The notes below the pieces were generated by a model. The model had not been told where the DNA came from. It did not search any database and saw only the letters and a list, made by a program, of their open reading frames with translations. Below are positions 50,658 to 60,356 of a stretch of DNA of 64,000 bases, piece after piece. Positions within the stretch are counted from its first letter, which is position 1, and every line of letters starts with the position of its first letter. Origin of the DNA: JBBDMC01 sp963775235 (lineage in GTDB: Bacteria > Pseudomonadota > Alphaproteobacteria > Rhizobiales > Kaistiaceae); NCBI GenBank assembly GCA_963775235.1, contig CAVZHY010000002.1, positions 930,001-994,000 on the forward strand, written 5' to 3'. The translations under genes and the position numbers were made by a program.

Positions 50658-50775
50658 ACCAGCCCTGTTCTCAATCCGGATCGGGCCGCGGCCCGAAGCG
50701 TGAAGCGGGCCGGCATCCCGGACTGGACCGCTGGCGAATAGCCAGTCAATCTCAGACCCCCAAACCTGAGGGAGA

Positions 50776-51936
50776 GTGAGATTGTCAGAAGCGGTCACGA
50801 GAGAAGAAAGCCGACCGGTCGGACGGGCACCGTATCGTGCGGATCATGTCGGGAGCCTGCTGAGACCGCACAGCGTAAAAAAAGCGCGCACGGCGCACTT
50901 TGAGGACGGCACAATGTCGGCCGATGATCTTCGTGCGGTTGAAGACGAAGCAATTGCGGAGGCCGTGAGGCATCAGGAGCGGGTTGGGCTGCCGGCGGTG
51001 ACCGACGGCGAGCTCCGGAGGCGCTTCTGGCACTACGATTTCATGGAGGCACTGACCGGCTTTGCCATGGAGGACCGCGACGAGGAAGGGATCACAATGG
51101 TCGGCGTTGCGGTCCCGAAAATTCATCCAATGATCACGGGCAAACTCGACTTCCCCGACGACCACCCGATGCTTGACCACTATCGCTATGTGGCAAGCGT
51201 CACCAAGGTCCAGCCCAAGATCTCGATCCCGGGCCCCTCATGTTGCCACTTTCGCACCGCACCGAAAGATATCGCGCCGCCGGAATATCAGGACCTCGAG
51301 GTGCTCTTTCACGACCTCGCAAGAACGTATGCGAAGGCGGTGCAGGCTTTCTACGACGCTGGCTGCCGCTACCTTCAGATGGACGATATCTTCTTTGCCT
51401 ATCTCTGCGATCCAAAGCATCGCGCCGACAAGGCCGCGCTTGGCCAGGACCCCGACTACCTGATCGACCGCTATGCCTGGATGCTTCACGAGGCGATCAA
51501 GGATCGCCCGGACGACATGGTCATCGCGATGCATATGTGCCGGGGCAATTTCCGATCTACATGGGCCGCGCAGGGCGCATACGATCCGGCTGCCGATGCG
51601 ATCTTCAACAAGACCGGGGTCGACATCTATTTCATGGAATACGACAGCGAACGTGCCGGCGGACTGGAGCCGCTACGTCTCCTGCCCAGCGGAAAAAAGC
51701 GCGTCCTCCCGGGCTTCATTACGACCAAGACCGCCCAACTGGAGGATATCGACGGCCTCAAGAGGAAGTTCGAATCGGCCTCCAGGTATGCGGACATCAA
51801 TCAGCTCGGAATTGCGCCGCAATGCGGCTTCTCGTCCACCGAGGAGGGCAACGAAATCACCGCCGACGATCAGTGGCGAAAGCTCGAGTTGGTGGTTAGG
51901 ACGGCGGAGGCGATTTGGGGCTCCGTTGAGGGATGA
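50776..51936 (+). CDS. MetE C-terminal-domain-like protein (cobalamin-independent methionine synthase family)
   Basis: The 386-aa protein matches the catalytic half of MetE, as in YxjG/YxjH-type stand-alone proteins. It begins APYRADHVGSLLRP; the zinc ligands are visible as His and Cys in AMHMCRGNFRS and the last Cys in IAPQCGFSSTEEGNE. DAGCRYLQMDDIFFAYL and GVDIYFMEYDSERAG are also typical. The N-terminal half of true MetE is absent. Relatives act in methyl transfer to thiols or in catabolism of methylated compounds. The start may be GTG 50776 or TTG 50782, both behind a GAGGGAGA site. Confidence 0.88.
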   Translation: MRLSEAVTREESRPVGRAPYRADHVGSLLRPHSVKKARTAHFEDGTMSADDLRAVEDEAIAEAVRHQERVGLPAVTDGELRRRFWHYDFMEALTGFAMEDRDEEGITMVGVAVPKIHPMITGKLDFPDDHPMLDHYRYVASVTKVQPKISIPGPSCCHFRTAPKDIAPPEYQDLEVLFHDLARTYAKAVQAFYDAGCRYLQMDDIFFAYLCDPKHRADKAALGQDPDYLIDRYAWMLHEAIKDRPDDMVIAMHMCRGNFRSTWAAQGAYDPAADAIFNKTGVDIYFMEYDSERAGGLEPLRLLPSGKKRVLPGFITTKTAQLEDIDGLKRKFESASRYADINQLGIAPQCGFSSTEEGNEITADDQWRKLELVVRTAEAIWGSVEG

Positions 51937-51957
51937 CCGGCCCTATTGCGCGCAGGG

Positions 51958-53455
51958 CTATTCGGCTGGGAAGAGAAGGGACTTGATGACTACCGGGACC
52001 GCTCCGGTATCGCTCACAATGGCGCCGATATCGATGAAATCGAACTCTTTCAGTTCGATACTGTCGATCGAGATGATCGGGTTGGTCAGACCCTCTTCCG
52101 CTCGGAAATGGACGCCGATAAGTCCGCCGATGTCCCCGTCTGCGACGAAGATCAGCGGATGTCCCTTGGCCAGGATGGGTGCGAGGCCCTCAATGACGCC
52201 GCGGCAAAGGGCGCCTAGCCGCGCATAGGTCGCAGAGCCGGACCACGGGATGGCGAGGGCGACGGGCCTGTCGCCATTGTCGAGTTCGAGCCGCGAAAGC
52301 GCCACACGGATAGCGGCCGCAACGTTGCCGGAGTCGATGGCGTCCGCGGTGAGGTCGATCTTCGGCGCGATCGCGGCGACGTTGCGAACAGGTACGGCGT
52401 CGCCCGGATCCAGAAATATTGTGCTGCCGCTCACCTGCACCGCGTATTGCGAAGCGCCGACCACTGTCGCCCGGATGCGCTGTTGCGCATTTTCGATCCG
52501 CACGCCCCAGTCTTTCACACGTTGATGAACTTCACGAGCGAGGTCGGGGCCGAGATCGTTGAACTGATCCGCAGTGTTGCCGCTGATGTATTCCGACACT
52601 CCGCCGGAGAAGACGACGGCCACCGGGTCCATATCGGCGGGGAGGGGAGGCTGACGGAGGTACCTGCCGAGATCGCCTCCTCGCGCCGCCCGAACGATGC
52701 GGTCGGCCATCCGCGCGCTCAACGCTCGCTGCATGGCCGGATCGAGGTGGGCACCGGGCTCCGCAGCGCCGCCGAGATCGGCAATATCCTGGCGTCCGAA
52801 GGCCTCGAGCCGCACAATTCGGCGGTCGTCGCCGGTCACCACAAGCCGGGCCCCGGCCTCCACCGCGGTTTGCGCAACAATCTCGCCAGCCTGACAGACC
52901 GCGATCTTGGTCGTGCCGCCACCGATGTCGATGTTCATCACTTGGCCGGAGATCTTACGCGAGAGCGCCGCGGCGCCGGAGCCGTGAGCGGCCAATATCG
53001 TCTCCAGCGCGTCTCCCGCGCTCACGGCGACGAACTTGCCGGCCTCCGCGGAGAACAGGTTGCCGATCGCGCGCGCGTTGCTGCGCCGCACCGCGAACTC
53101 CGGTCAGGATCAACGCCCCGGTGTCGACATCACCCGGAGCAATTTTGGCGGCTTCGTATTCACCCCGGATGAATTCGCCGAGCGCCGCGGCGTCGATCTC
53201 CTCACCCTCGACGTATGGAGTCAGCAGAATGCGCGACTGATGCAGCACGTGCCGCGCGACGACCAGGTAACGGGCATCACAACGCTCCAGCACGATCTTC
53301 GAAAACATGAGGTGAGACGTCGAGGAGCCGATATCGATTCCGACGCTCGTCAGCTCGATCTCTTCCTCTTCGACGAGAGCGCGGTTGCCCGTCGTGAAGA
53401 ATACGCGGCCTCCCTTGGCGTCCCTGAGCGGTTGATCGGTCACGGAATTCTTCAT
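51958..53455 (-). CDS. eutA: Ethanolamine ammonia-lyase reactivase EutA-like protein (one frameshift)
   Basis: EutA is an actin-like ATPase that exchanges damaged cobalamin in ethanolamine ammonia-lyase. The protein starts at ATG 53455 and shows ELTSVGIDIGSSTSHLMFSK, LVVARHVLHQSRILLTPYV and GDVDTGALILTGV; one extra C near 53100 shifts the frame, and it resumes VRRSNARAIGNLFSAEAGKF, VMNIDIGGGTTKIAVCQAGE, VVFSGGVSEYISG and IPWSGSATYARLGALCRG. Total length about 499 aa, slightly above the usual. No eutB or eutC lies in the window, so its client enzyme is not apparent. Confidence 0.88.
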
Positions 53456-53642
53456 CTTCCCTCTGGGCAGACTGTCAGGCGCGTCGGTCGGCCATCGACG
53501 TCATCGCTGGTCTTGGCGGTCGCAATGGCGTTCCGCGTTTGTTAATGGTCGAAACCGGTCCTGTCGACTGGCGGCCGGCTCGACACAAGGTTTCGTGCCG
53601 CAAGTGCAATCCCGTATTTGCGGGCGGGGAGGGGCAAGCGTG

Positions 53643-54563
53643 ATGACGTTTGACGGAAAGCTCGTATTCGGCGGGGCGCCGCCCGGAACACCATGGGGTA
53701 CGCTTGCCGCGATCGTTCGGGACTCCCTTGCCGGCGAAGGATACGAAGTTCAGATCGAGACGGAGGCCTCCCGCGGGCGTTGCCCACGCCTGGTGAACGA
53801 CGGCACCATTCATTTCGGCGCGACGCAGGCGCTCCTGGCCCGATGGGCTTTCGAAGGACGGCATGAGTACAGCGACCAGCCGCCGCGCAATCGTTTGCGG
53901 GTGCTGGCGACGATCATGATGCCGGTCTGGCTCGGCGTTGCTCTGCGTTGGGAGATCGGCGCCACGGGTCTCGCCGATATCGCCGAGCGGCGATTGCCGG
54001 TCCGTGTATTTGGCGCCAGAGGCGCACTCTATCAGAAGGTCCTCGCACACCACGGCCTCACCCGCGAGTTGATCGAGAGCTGGGGAGGCCGTTTCTACCC
54101 GTCGCTGCACAACGCCGGCAGCGGGGTTCAACCCGACTGGTTTCGCGCCGGCGCCGTCGATCTGATCATGGAGAACATCTACGCGGCGTATACCCCCGAG
54201 GCAGCCTGCTGGTATGACGCCTCGGTTCTTATGAACCTCCGTTTCCTGCCGCTCGAGCCGGAACTCATGCAGGCGATCGCCGAGGAATACGGGGGCGAAC
54301 CTGGCGAAATCCCGGCAAGGCTCTTCCCAGGGGTTGTCGCTCCGGTTCCGTCGATATCGCGCCCCTGGCAGCTGATATTTGGCCGCGACGACATGCCCGA
54401 CGACTTCGCCTATACGGTGGCGCGGGTCCTGGACGAACAGCGGTTCCGGTTCCGTCTGACGCACATTCCCTACTCCTACGACGAGCGCCAGGTCGCTCGA
54501 GACAGTGGGATTCCGTTGCATCCCGGTGCCGCCAGATACTATTCGGAACGCAGGTTCGCCTGA
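53643..54563 (+). CDS. TAXI-family solute-binding-like protein without signal peptide
   Basis: The ATG at 53643 follows a GGGAGGGGC site and begins directly with the mature fold: LVFGGAPPGTPWGTLAAIVR, EGYEVQIETEASRGRCPRLV, HFGATQALLARWAFEG, then RLRVLATIMMPVWLGVALRW and a C-terminal RFRLTHIPYSYDERQVAR. This looks like the TAXI group of TRAP-type binding proteins (or a NMT1-like fold), yet no export signal or TRAP permease is present. The family call is tentative; it could be a cytoplasmic ligand-binding protein or enzyme. Confidence 0.6.
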   Translation: MTFDGKLVFGGAPPGTPWGTLAAIVRDSLAGEGYEVQIETEASRGRCPRLVNDGTIHFGATQALLARWAFEGRHEYSDQPPRNRLRVLATIMMPVWLGVALRWEIGATGLADIAERRLPVRVFGARGALYQKVLAHHGLTRELIESWGGRFYPSLHNAGSGVQPDWFRAGAVDLIMENIYAAYTPEAACWYDASVLMNLRFLPLEPELMQAIAEEYGGEPGEIPARLFPGVVAPVPSISRPWQLIFGRDDMPDDFAYTVARVLDEQRFRFRLTHIPYSYDERQVARDSGIPLHPGAARYYSERRFA

Positions 54564-54614
54564 GTTCGAATGCGGGCTCAATGGGCCGCGATCCCAATTG
54601 GTTGTCGACCGAAA

Positions 54615-54632
54615 GGATATGTTGATATATTG
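54615..54632. promoter_or_regulatory. Palindromic operator-like element (site 3)
   Basis: GGATATGTTGATATATTG matches site 2 at 14 of 18 positions and keeps the ATATnTTGATATAT core. It lies about 140 bases upstream of the ABC operon starting at 54774, with TTTTGACG directly after it as a possible -35 region. Confidence 0.5.
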
Positions 54633-54773
54633 TTTTGACGCGTTCGGATGCGCCCCAAAGAGGCGTGGCGAGGCATGAAGGGAGGGCGAACACGCCATGG
54701 GCAAGAGGCAGCCGGCGCACCGCGGTCGGTGCAGCGTGGTTTCAGCTTCCCTCGCGTCCGGTAAAGGCTAATC

Positions 54774-55992
54774 GTGAGCGCGGCGGAGGCCGAACTCGCG
54801 CGCGTCATGATTGAGGCCGTTCCAACGCCGAACGGATCAGCTCGGGCGACACGGGCCGACGAGGTTCCACCGCTCACTTTCACGGACGTTTCCCGCCGAT
54901 TCGGGTCGCTGACCGCCGTCGACGGCGTGACGTTTGCTCTGCTTCGGGGCGAGATTCTGACCCTCCTCGGGCCGTCCGGCTGCGGCAAGACAACAACGTT
55001 GCGCATGGCCATCGGCCTGGAGCGCGCATCTTCGGGGAAGATTGTCTACGGCCGGCGTGTGGTCGACTGCCGCGACGAAAGGATCTTCGTGCCGCCGGAA
55101 CGGCGCGACATGGGCATGGTCTTTCAGTCCTACGCTATCTGGCCACACCTCAACGTATTCGAAAATGTTGCTTTTCCACTCCGGTCGAAACGCGCCAGGA
55201 ATGCGGACGTCGAAAGGGCCGTAGCTGAAACGCTCTCCCTGGTTGGACTGCCGGATATGGCCAAGCGCGCCAGCACCGCGTTGTCCGGTGGCCAGCAGCA
55301 ACGCGTCGCGGTGGCGCGAGGTCTGGTGGGGCGGCCGGACGTCCTGTTGATGGATGAACCGTTCAGCAATCTCGACGCCAAGCTTCGTGACCAGGTCCGC
55401 GCGGAGCTGAAGGCGCTGCAGCGCAGGCTCGGCATTTCGACGCTCTTCGTGACGCACGATCAGTCGGAGGCGCTGGCCCTGTCGGATCGGATCGCGGTCA
55501 TGCGCGATGGCCGCATCGAGCAGATCGGTGATCCAGTCGAGATATACACCGCAACCGGCGACGGCATTCGTCAGGGATTTTGTCGGTCAGTCGATCCGGA
55601 TGGCGGGGAGAGTCGTCGAAGCGAGGAGCGGCCGGCCCGCCAAAGTGCGGCTGGGCAATGGCCAGCTTCTTGCGACAGCCGGTCCCAATCACATGAACGC
55701 CGTTGCCGTTGACGCACCTTGTCTGGTTGCGGTGCGGCCGGAGGAGATCGTGGTCACTCCAAAAACAGATGGTGACGATCCGGTGTGGTCCGTCAACCGT
55801 GTCGATGCGACGATCCGCACGCTTTTGTTCCTGGGTCGCGATTACGAGGCCATCGTGGAGATGCCTCGAGGGCACGAGACGACGCTGTTCCTGCCGCGCA
55901 ACGTTCCCTGGCACGAAGGTCAGGCAGTCGAGCTGCGGATACCGCCAGAAGCGCTTCAGGTCTGGGACCGTGATGGAGGCGATTCGGGATGA
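54774..55992 (+). CDS. ABC transporter ATP-binding protein, Fbp/Pot type (one frameshift)
   Basis: The ATPase has Walker A LLGPSGCGKTTTLRM, Q-loop MGMVFQSYAIWPHLNVFENV, signature LSGGQQQRVAVARGLVG, Walker B VLLMDEPFSNLDAKLRDQVR and ISTLFVTHDQSEALALSDRI. Near 55560 one extra base shifts the frame after IYT; the expected PATAFVRDFVGQS and a TOBE domain (AVRPEEIVVTPK, LFLGRDYEAIVEM) follow to 55992. The start is GTG 54774, or ATG 54807. The stop overlaps the permease ATG by 4 bases. The importer family takes iron, thiamine, spermidine or phosphonates. Confidence 0.88.
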
Positions 55993-57731
55993 GCGTAAGG
56001 GCCCAGACGGCGATCGCACGACCGGACCGGGTCCGCCTCGAGTTTCCGGCGCTGTCGTCGTTTTGGATGACTGCGCTTCTCATCGCGGTGGCGTTCGTCG
56101 TCACCTATCCGGTCCTGCAGCTCCTCATCACGAGCTTCCAGATCAACCAGTACGGCCTGAAACCGGTCTACGGGCTAGACAACTGGACAGCGCTCTTCAC
56201 CGAGCCGCGTCTATCCAAGGCGCTTCTCAACACCGTGGGTCTGGCAATCGCCAGGCAGGGACTGGCGATCATGTTCGGCGTGACGATCGCATGGCTGATC
56301 GCGCGATCGAACGTTCCGGGCCGGAGCTGGCTTGAAGTCGGCTTCTGGATCGCTCTGTTCATGCCCGCTCTGCCAGTAACGCTCTCTTGGGTTTTCCTCG
56401 CGGCGGGGCGCATGGGCTTCCTGAACCAGATGGCCATGAAGCTGCCGTTCGTCCACGGTCCCATCTTCAACCTGTACAGCTACGGCGGCATCCTTTGGGT
56501 GCATATGATGACGGCCACGCTGGCCATCAAGATATTCCTGCTGGTGCCGGCCTTTCGTGCACTCAACTCCGCGCTGGAGGAAGCCGCGCGCGCGTCGGGG
56601 GCGACTATGCGCGGAACGCTGCTGCGAGTCGTGGTGCCCGTTCTCGCGCCGACCATCATCGCGGTGTTGTTGATCGGCCTCATTCGTTCGATGCAGGCAT
56701 TCGAAATCGAACTGATCCTCGGAACGCCAGCGGGGATCGAGGTGTACAGCACCCTCATTTATCACTCGATGACGCAGCAGCCCCCCCTCTACGGAGTTGC
56801 GAGTTCGTTATCGGTCATCTTTCTGGTGTCGATGATACCCCTGGTGATTGCTCAGCAGTGGTACGGATACCGTCATCAATACGCGTCCGTGACAGGGAAG
56901 TTCAGTAGTCGCCTCTTCGACCTCGGACGCTGGCGGTGGCCGATCTTCGGTGCCATCGCGCTGCTGCTCTTCTTCATGACGGTGGTACCGTTTATCTGCC
57001 TGACCGCCGGCACGTTCATGAAGTTGTTCGGCATCTTCAACATCCCCCAGCCGTGGACCACGGGACACTGGCAGTCGGCGTTGTCGGATGGACGGGTGAT
57101 CCGCGCCCTTTGGAACTCTTTGCGGCTCGGTCTGATTGCCGCGATTGCGGGAATGTCGATCTTCACGCTGGTCGCCTATGTCACCGTCAAGACCAGCTAC
57201 ATCGGCCGACGCCTGCTGGATTTCTTCACGTGGATGCCGGCCCTCATCCCGGGCGTCGTCCTGAGCCTGGGCCTCCTGCAGATGTTCACGAGATCCGTCG
57301 TCTTCCGGCCTTTCTACGGATCCATGGCCATTCTTGTCCTGGCGATCCTCATCGGCACGGTCACGGTCGGCAGCCAGGTCATCCGCGGCGCATTGCGCCA
57401 GCTCGGGCATGAGTTGGAGGAGGCTGGCTGGGCTGCTGGCGGGCGGCGGCTCTACACGTTCCGACGCATTGTGCTGCCGCTCATCGGACCGTCGGTCGCC
57501 GTCATCGGTCTTGAGGTGTTTGCGACGGCGAACTCGGCGGTGGGCCTGATCGCATTTCTTGGGACGGGGTCGGTCCAACCGCTCTCGATGCTGCAACTCA
57601 CGCTTCTCGACGCCGGCCGGTTCGAGACCGCGGCTATCGTTGGCATCTTCATCATGGTGCTGACGATAAGCTCGGCGCTTCTCGCGCGGTTCATCGCCAT
57701 GCGAACCGGCCTGCAGCAACAGACGACGTAG
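55989..57731 (+). CDS. ABC transporter permease, FbpB-type fused double permease
   Basis: The 580-aa protein holds two permease halves, each with about six helices (roughly 30-285 and 315-570), as in FbpB/ThiP. Both EAA loops are visible: ALEEAARASGATMRGTLLRV in the first half and ELEEAGWAAGGRRLYTFRRI in the second. It lies between the ATPase and the binding protein of the same importer. No frameshift. Confidence 0.92.
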   Translation: MSVRAQTAIARPDRVRLEFPALSSFWMTALLIAVAFVVTYPVLQLLITSFQINQYGLKPVYGLDNWTALFTEPRLSKALLNTVGLAIARQGLAIMFGVTIAWLIARSNVPGRSWLEVGFWIALFMPALPVTLSWVFLAAGRMGFLNQMAMKLPFVHGPIFNLYSYGGILWVHMMTATLAIKIFLLVPAFRALNSALEEAARASGATMRGTLLRVVVPVLAPTIIAVLLIGLIRSMQAFEIELILGTPAGIEVYSTLIYHSMTQQPPLYGVASSLSVIFLVSMIPLVIAQQWYGYRHQYASVTGKFSSRLFDLGRWRWPIFGAIALLLFFMTVVPFICLTAGTFMKLFGIFNIPQPWTTGHWQSALSDGRVIRALWNSLRLGLIAAIAGMSIFTLVAYVTVKTSYIGRRLLDFFTWMPALIPGVVLSLGLLQMFTRSVVFRPFYGSMAILVLAILIGTVTVGSQVIRGALRQLGHELEEAGWAAGGRRLYTFRRIVLPLIGPSVAVIGLEVFATANSAVGLIAFLGTGSVQPLSMLQLTLLDAGRFETAAIVGIFIMVLTISSALLARFIAMRTGLQQQTT

Positions 57732-57783
57732 GGGGCCACACCGAGAACCACTGAGTGCATGAATCAAACCAGGGAGGAATGGA

Positions 57784-58899
57784 ATGAGACGATTGCGTGG
57801 ACTGGTCAAACTGCCGCTCCTGGCCGCGCTGGCGGGCACCGTAACGGCTGGTGCAGCGTTTGCCGCGGACCCGACCATCGACGACCTCTACGCCAAGGCC
57901 AAGGGCAGTTCCCTGACGCTGGCGGTGCACAGCATCGATGGCATGGAGCAGTGGGCGCAGGCTTTCATCGCCCGGTTTCCCGACGTCAAGGTCGACCTGA
58001 CGGTAATCAATCCGTCGAAACTCGCGCCTCGCGTGCTCACCGAACAGCAAGGCGGCATCTATGCGTGGGATGTCTACGTCGGCGGCACAGGCAATATGGA
58101 GAACCTGGTGGAGCCGGCCGGTGGCCTCGTTCCGGTGGCCGACTATCTGCTCCTGCCCGACGTCAAGGACAAGTCGAATTGGCTGCAGACCGGCAAGGAC
58201 GACACCTATGTCTTTACATACACAGGGTGGGCCGAGCGGACCATCTTCGCCAATACGGACCGGCTGAAGGAACTTGGGGTCGACCGGATCGCACAATTTT
58301 CCGACCTGCTTAATCCGAAACTGAAGGGCGAGATCGCGATCCGTGACCCGGGCCGGCAAAACAATGGCTCCTACACGATAGCCGCCACGGTCCAGCAGAT
58401 GAACGACGATGCCAAGGGGCTGGCTATCGTCCATGACCTGTTGAGCAAGATGGACGCATTGATCGTCGACAATGCCGAGCAGGTGACCAACCCCGTCATC
58501 ACCGGCGACAAGGCCGTCGTCGTCGGCGGCGGGCCGGACATCGTCTCTCGGTGCATCCTTGCCGGTGGCTGCACAAACGTCGTGCGAACGCCGCTCGGGC
58601 CATACATCAACTATCGCGGCTTGGTCGTCTTCAAAAACCTTCCGCATCCGGATGCGACGAAGCTTTTGATCAATTGGCTTCTCAGCAAGGAGGGCCAGGA
58701 GGCCTACGTAAAGGTGTGGGCGAAGTACAATACGAGCGGCGCGGTCAGCCTGCGCAAGGACGTCGCCCCCGATCCCGGTCAGGTCGACAACCTGCCGACC
58801 GAGGACCAGTTCAAGACGCTCTACGACCCAACGACCGATCGCGGCAGTGCGCTCGCGGACGCCGTCATGAAAATCAGCAAGGAAACGGCGGGGCAGTAA
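57784..58899 (+). CDS. ABC transporter substrate-binding protein (iron/thiamine-type family)
   Basis: The 371-aa protein has a signal peptide cut near GAAFAADP, then SLTLAVHSIDGMEQWAQAFI, TVINPSKLAPRVLTEQQGGI and WDVYVGGTGNM, resembling family 1 periplasmic ferric/thiamine-type binding proteins. PHPDATKLLINWLLSKEGQE is the common C-terminal helix pair. A GGGAGGAATGGA site precedes the start. The ligand is not known; the nearby aromatic-cleavage genes make an organic acid possible. Confidence 0.88.
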   Translation: MRRLRGLVKLPLLAALAGTVTAGAAFAADPTIDDLYAKAKGSSLTLAVHSIDGMEQWAQAFIARFPDVKVDLTVINPSKLAPRVLTEQQGGIYAWDVYVGGTGNMENLVEPAGGLVPVADYLLLPDVKDKSNWLQTGKDDTYVFTYTGWAERTIFANTDRLKELGVDRIAQFSDLLNPKLKGEIAIRDPGRQNNGSYTIAATVQQMNDDAKGLAIVHDLLSKMDALIVDNAEQVTNPVITGDKAVVVGGGPDIVSRCILAGGCTNVVRTPLGPYINYRGLVVFKNLPHPDATKLLINWLLSKEGQEAYVKVWAKYNTSGAVSLRKDVAPDPGQVDNLPTEDQFKTLYDPTTDRGSALADAVMKISKETAGQ

Positions 58900-58920
58900 C
58901 CGCGTATCTTGGCGTCGAGG

Positions 58921-58949
58921 AGCCCGGCCGGTCCGGCCGGGCTCTTTTT
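58921..58949. terminator. Rho-independent terminator, probably bidirectional
   Basis: A perfect 10-bp GC stem (58921-58930 with 58934-58943, arm AGCCCGGCCG) and a 3-base loop are followed by TTTTT at 58945-58949. It closes the ABC operon and touches the 3' end of the convergent MFS gene. Confidence 0.85.
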
Positions 58950-60201
58950 ACGGTGCGGTCACGAGCCGGCGGACCATGTGCGTGCGGCGGAGAAATGCCC
59001 ATGCCCACACGCAGCAAAGCAGCATTGTGCCGGTGAGGACCGGCAACTTCAGCCCAACCGCGTCCGAGGCGAGCCCCATCAACAGGGATGCCAGCGCCGG
59101 CGCGCCACGGAAGACCAGCCCGAAGACGCTGAGTACCCTGCCGCGAACATCATCGGCGGCGGCGAATTGAATCAGGGTCTGCGTGGCGATGCCGGAGCGT
59201 GCCATGCCATATCCCACCATCGCCAGGGCCGGAACTGCGATGAACAGGGATTCCGTGAGCAGGAAGAGGCATGCCCCGGCGATGACCACGACGCCGCTTG
59301 ACAGCAGCATGTGGAACAAGCCCTCCAAGTCCGTCATGCGTCCGAGGAACACGCTCCCGTAGATTGCTCCGAGGCCGACCGCCGTAGTGCACCCGGAAAG
59401 GGCCGCCGGTCCCGCCGCGAACACCCTGTCGATGAAACCCGGGAGCAAGTCTATCAATGGCCGCCCGCCTACTCCCAGCGCGGCGAGCATCACCAGAACG
59501 GTGGCGATTCCCTGATGGCGGACGGCATAGCCAATGCCCTCGCTGACGCTCCGGGCGAAGCTCGACCGGGTCTGCGACGCGCGCGCCTCGCCATGGATCC
59601 TGATCGTGCTCAGTGCCAACAGGAACGCTCCGTAGCTCAGTGCGTTTGCAAAGAAGGCGCCGGCCGGTCCGGTCACGAGGAGAAAGAAGCCGGCAACTGC
59701 CGGGCCGACAAAACGCGCGAGCGAAAAAATCGATGAGTGGACGGCGATGGCGCCCGCCAGGTGCTCTCGCGCGACGATTGCCGGCACCAGTGCCGCGCGC
59801 GCCGGTTGGTCGAAGGCAGCGATCGTGCCGCCAATCACCGACAGTCCCGCCAGCAACCAGATGTTGATGAGACCGGCCGCCGTCAGGACTGCAAGTGCCG
59901 CGGCCTGGGCCAGCGCGAACACCTGCACGGCCCGCGTCAGACGCAGGCGGTCCAGCCGATCGGCAACGGCCCCTGCGATGGGCGAGACGCAGACCGTCGG
60001 AAAGAGGTCTGCGAATACGACAAGTCCGAGCCAACCGCCCGAGTCGGTCAAATGCCAGGCTAGCCAGCCGACGGCCAGCCGCTGCATCCAGGTGCCGCTG
60101 AGGGAAACGGCGTTACCGATGGTATAGCGGCGATACTGCAGGTTTTGCAGCGCTTCGCGCAGCGGAGCAAGGGCGGACAGGTTCGGGGACAGCGACACCA
60201 C
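58948..60201 (-). CDS. MFS transporter, EntS-like exporter
   Basis: The 417-aa protein has about 12 hydrophobic helices and starts with the NLQYRRYTIGNAVSLSGTWM region and WLAWHLTDSGGWLGLVVFAD, typical of EntS/enterobactin-exporter-like MFS proteins (MFS_3). FDQPARAALVPAIVAREHL is a well-kept loop of this group. Substrate unknown. It is divergent from the bicupin gene. Confidence 0.86.
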   Translation of the reverse strand: MVSLSPNLSALAPLREALQNLQYRRYTIGNAVSLSGTWMQRLAVGWLAWHLTDSGGWLGLVVFADLFPTVCVSPIAGAVADRLDRLRLTRAVQVFALAQAAALAVLTAAGLINIWLLAGLSVIGGTIAAFDQPARAALVPAIVAREHLAGAIAVHSSIFSLARFVGPAVAGFFLLVTGPAGAFFANALSYGAFLLALSTIRIHGEARASQTRSSFARSVSEGIGYAVRHQGIATVLVMLAALGVGGRPLIDLLPGFIDRVFAAGPAALSGCTTAVGLGAIYGSVFLGRMTDLEGLFHMLLSSGVVVIAGACLFLLTESLFIAVPALAMVGYGMARSGIATQTLIQFAAADDVRGRVLSVFGLVFRGAPALASLLMGLASDAVGLKLPVLTGTMLLCCVWAWAFLRRTHMVRRLVTAP

Positions 60202-60273
60202 GTTTCTTGATTCCTTCGACCCCGACCGCGAAAGCCTTGCCCACCGTCGAAGACGTTTTGTCGACTTGAGTAG

Positions 60274-60293
60274 TTGCTATATCATGATAGCAA
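60274..60293. promoter_or_regulatory. Inverted repeat upstream of the bicupin gene
   Basis: Arms TTGCTAT (60274-60280) and ATAGCAA (60287-60293) pair around ATCATG. It lies between the divergent MFS and bicupin genes, 64 bases before the bicupin ATG, and differs from the 18-bp palindrome family. A regulator binding site is likely. Confidence 0.5.
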
Positions 60294-60356
60294 TTCACCG
60301 CCCATTGGCATGGCAAGGCCGCCCGGCGATCCGTAGGTCGGCCAAAGAGGAGACGC

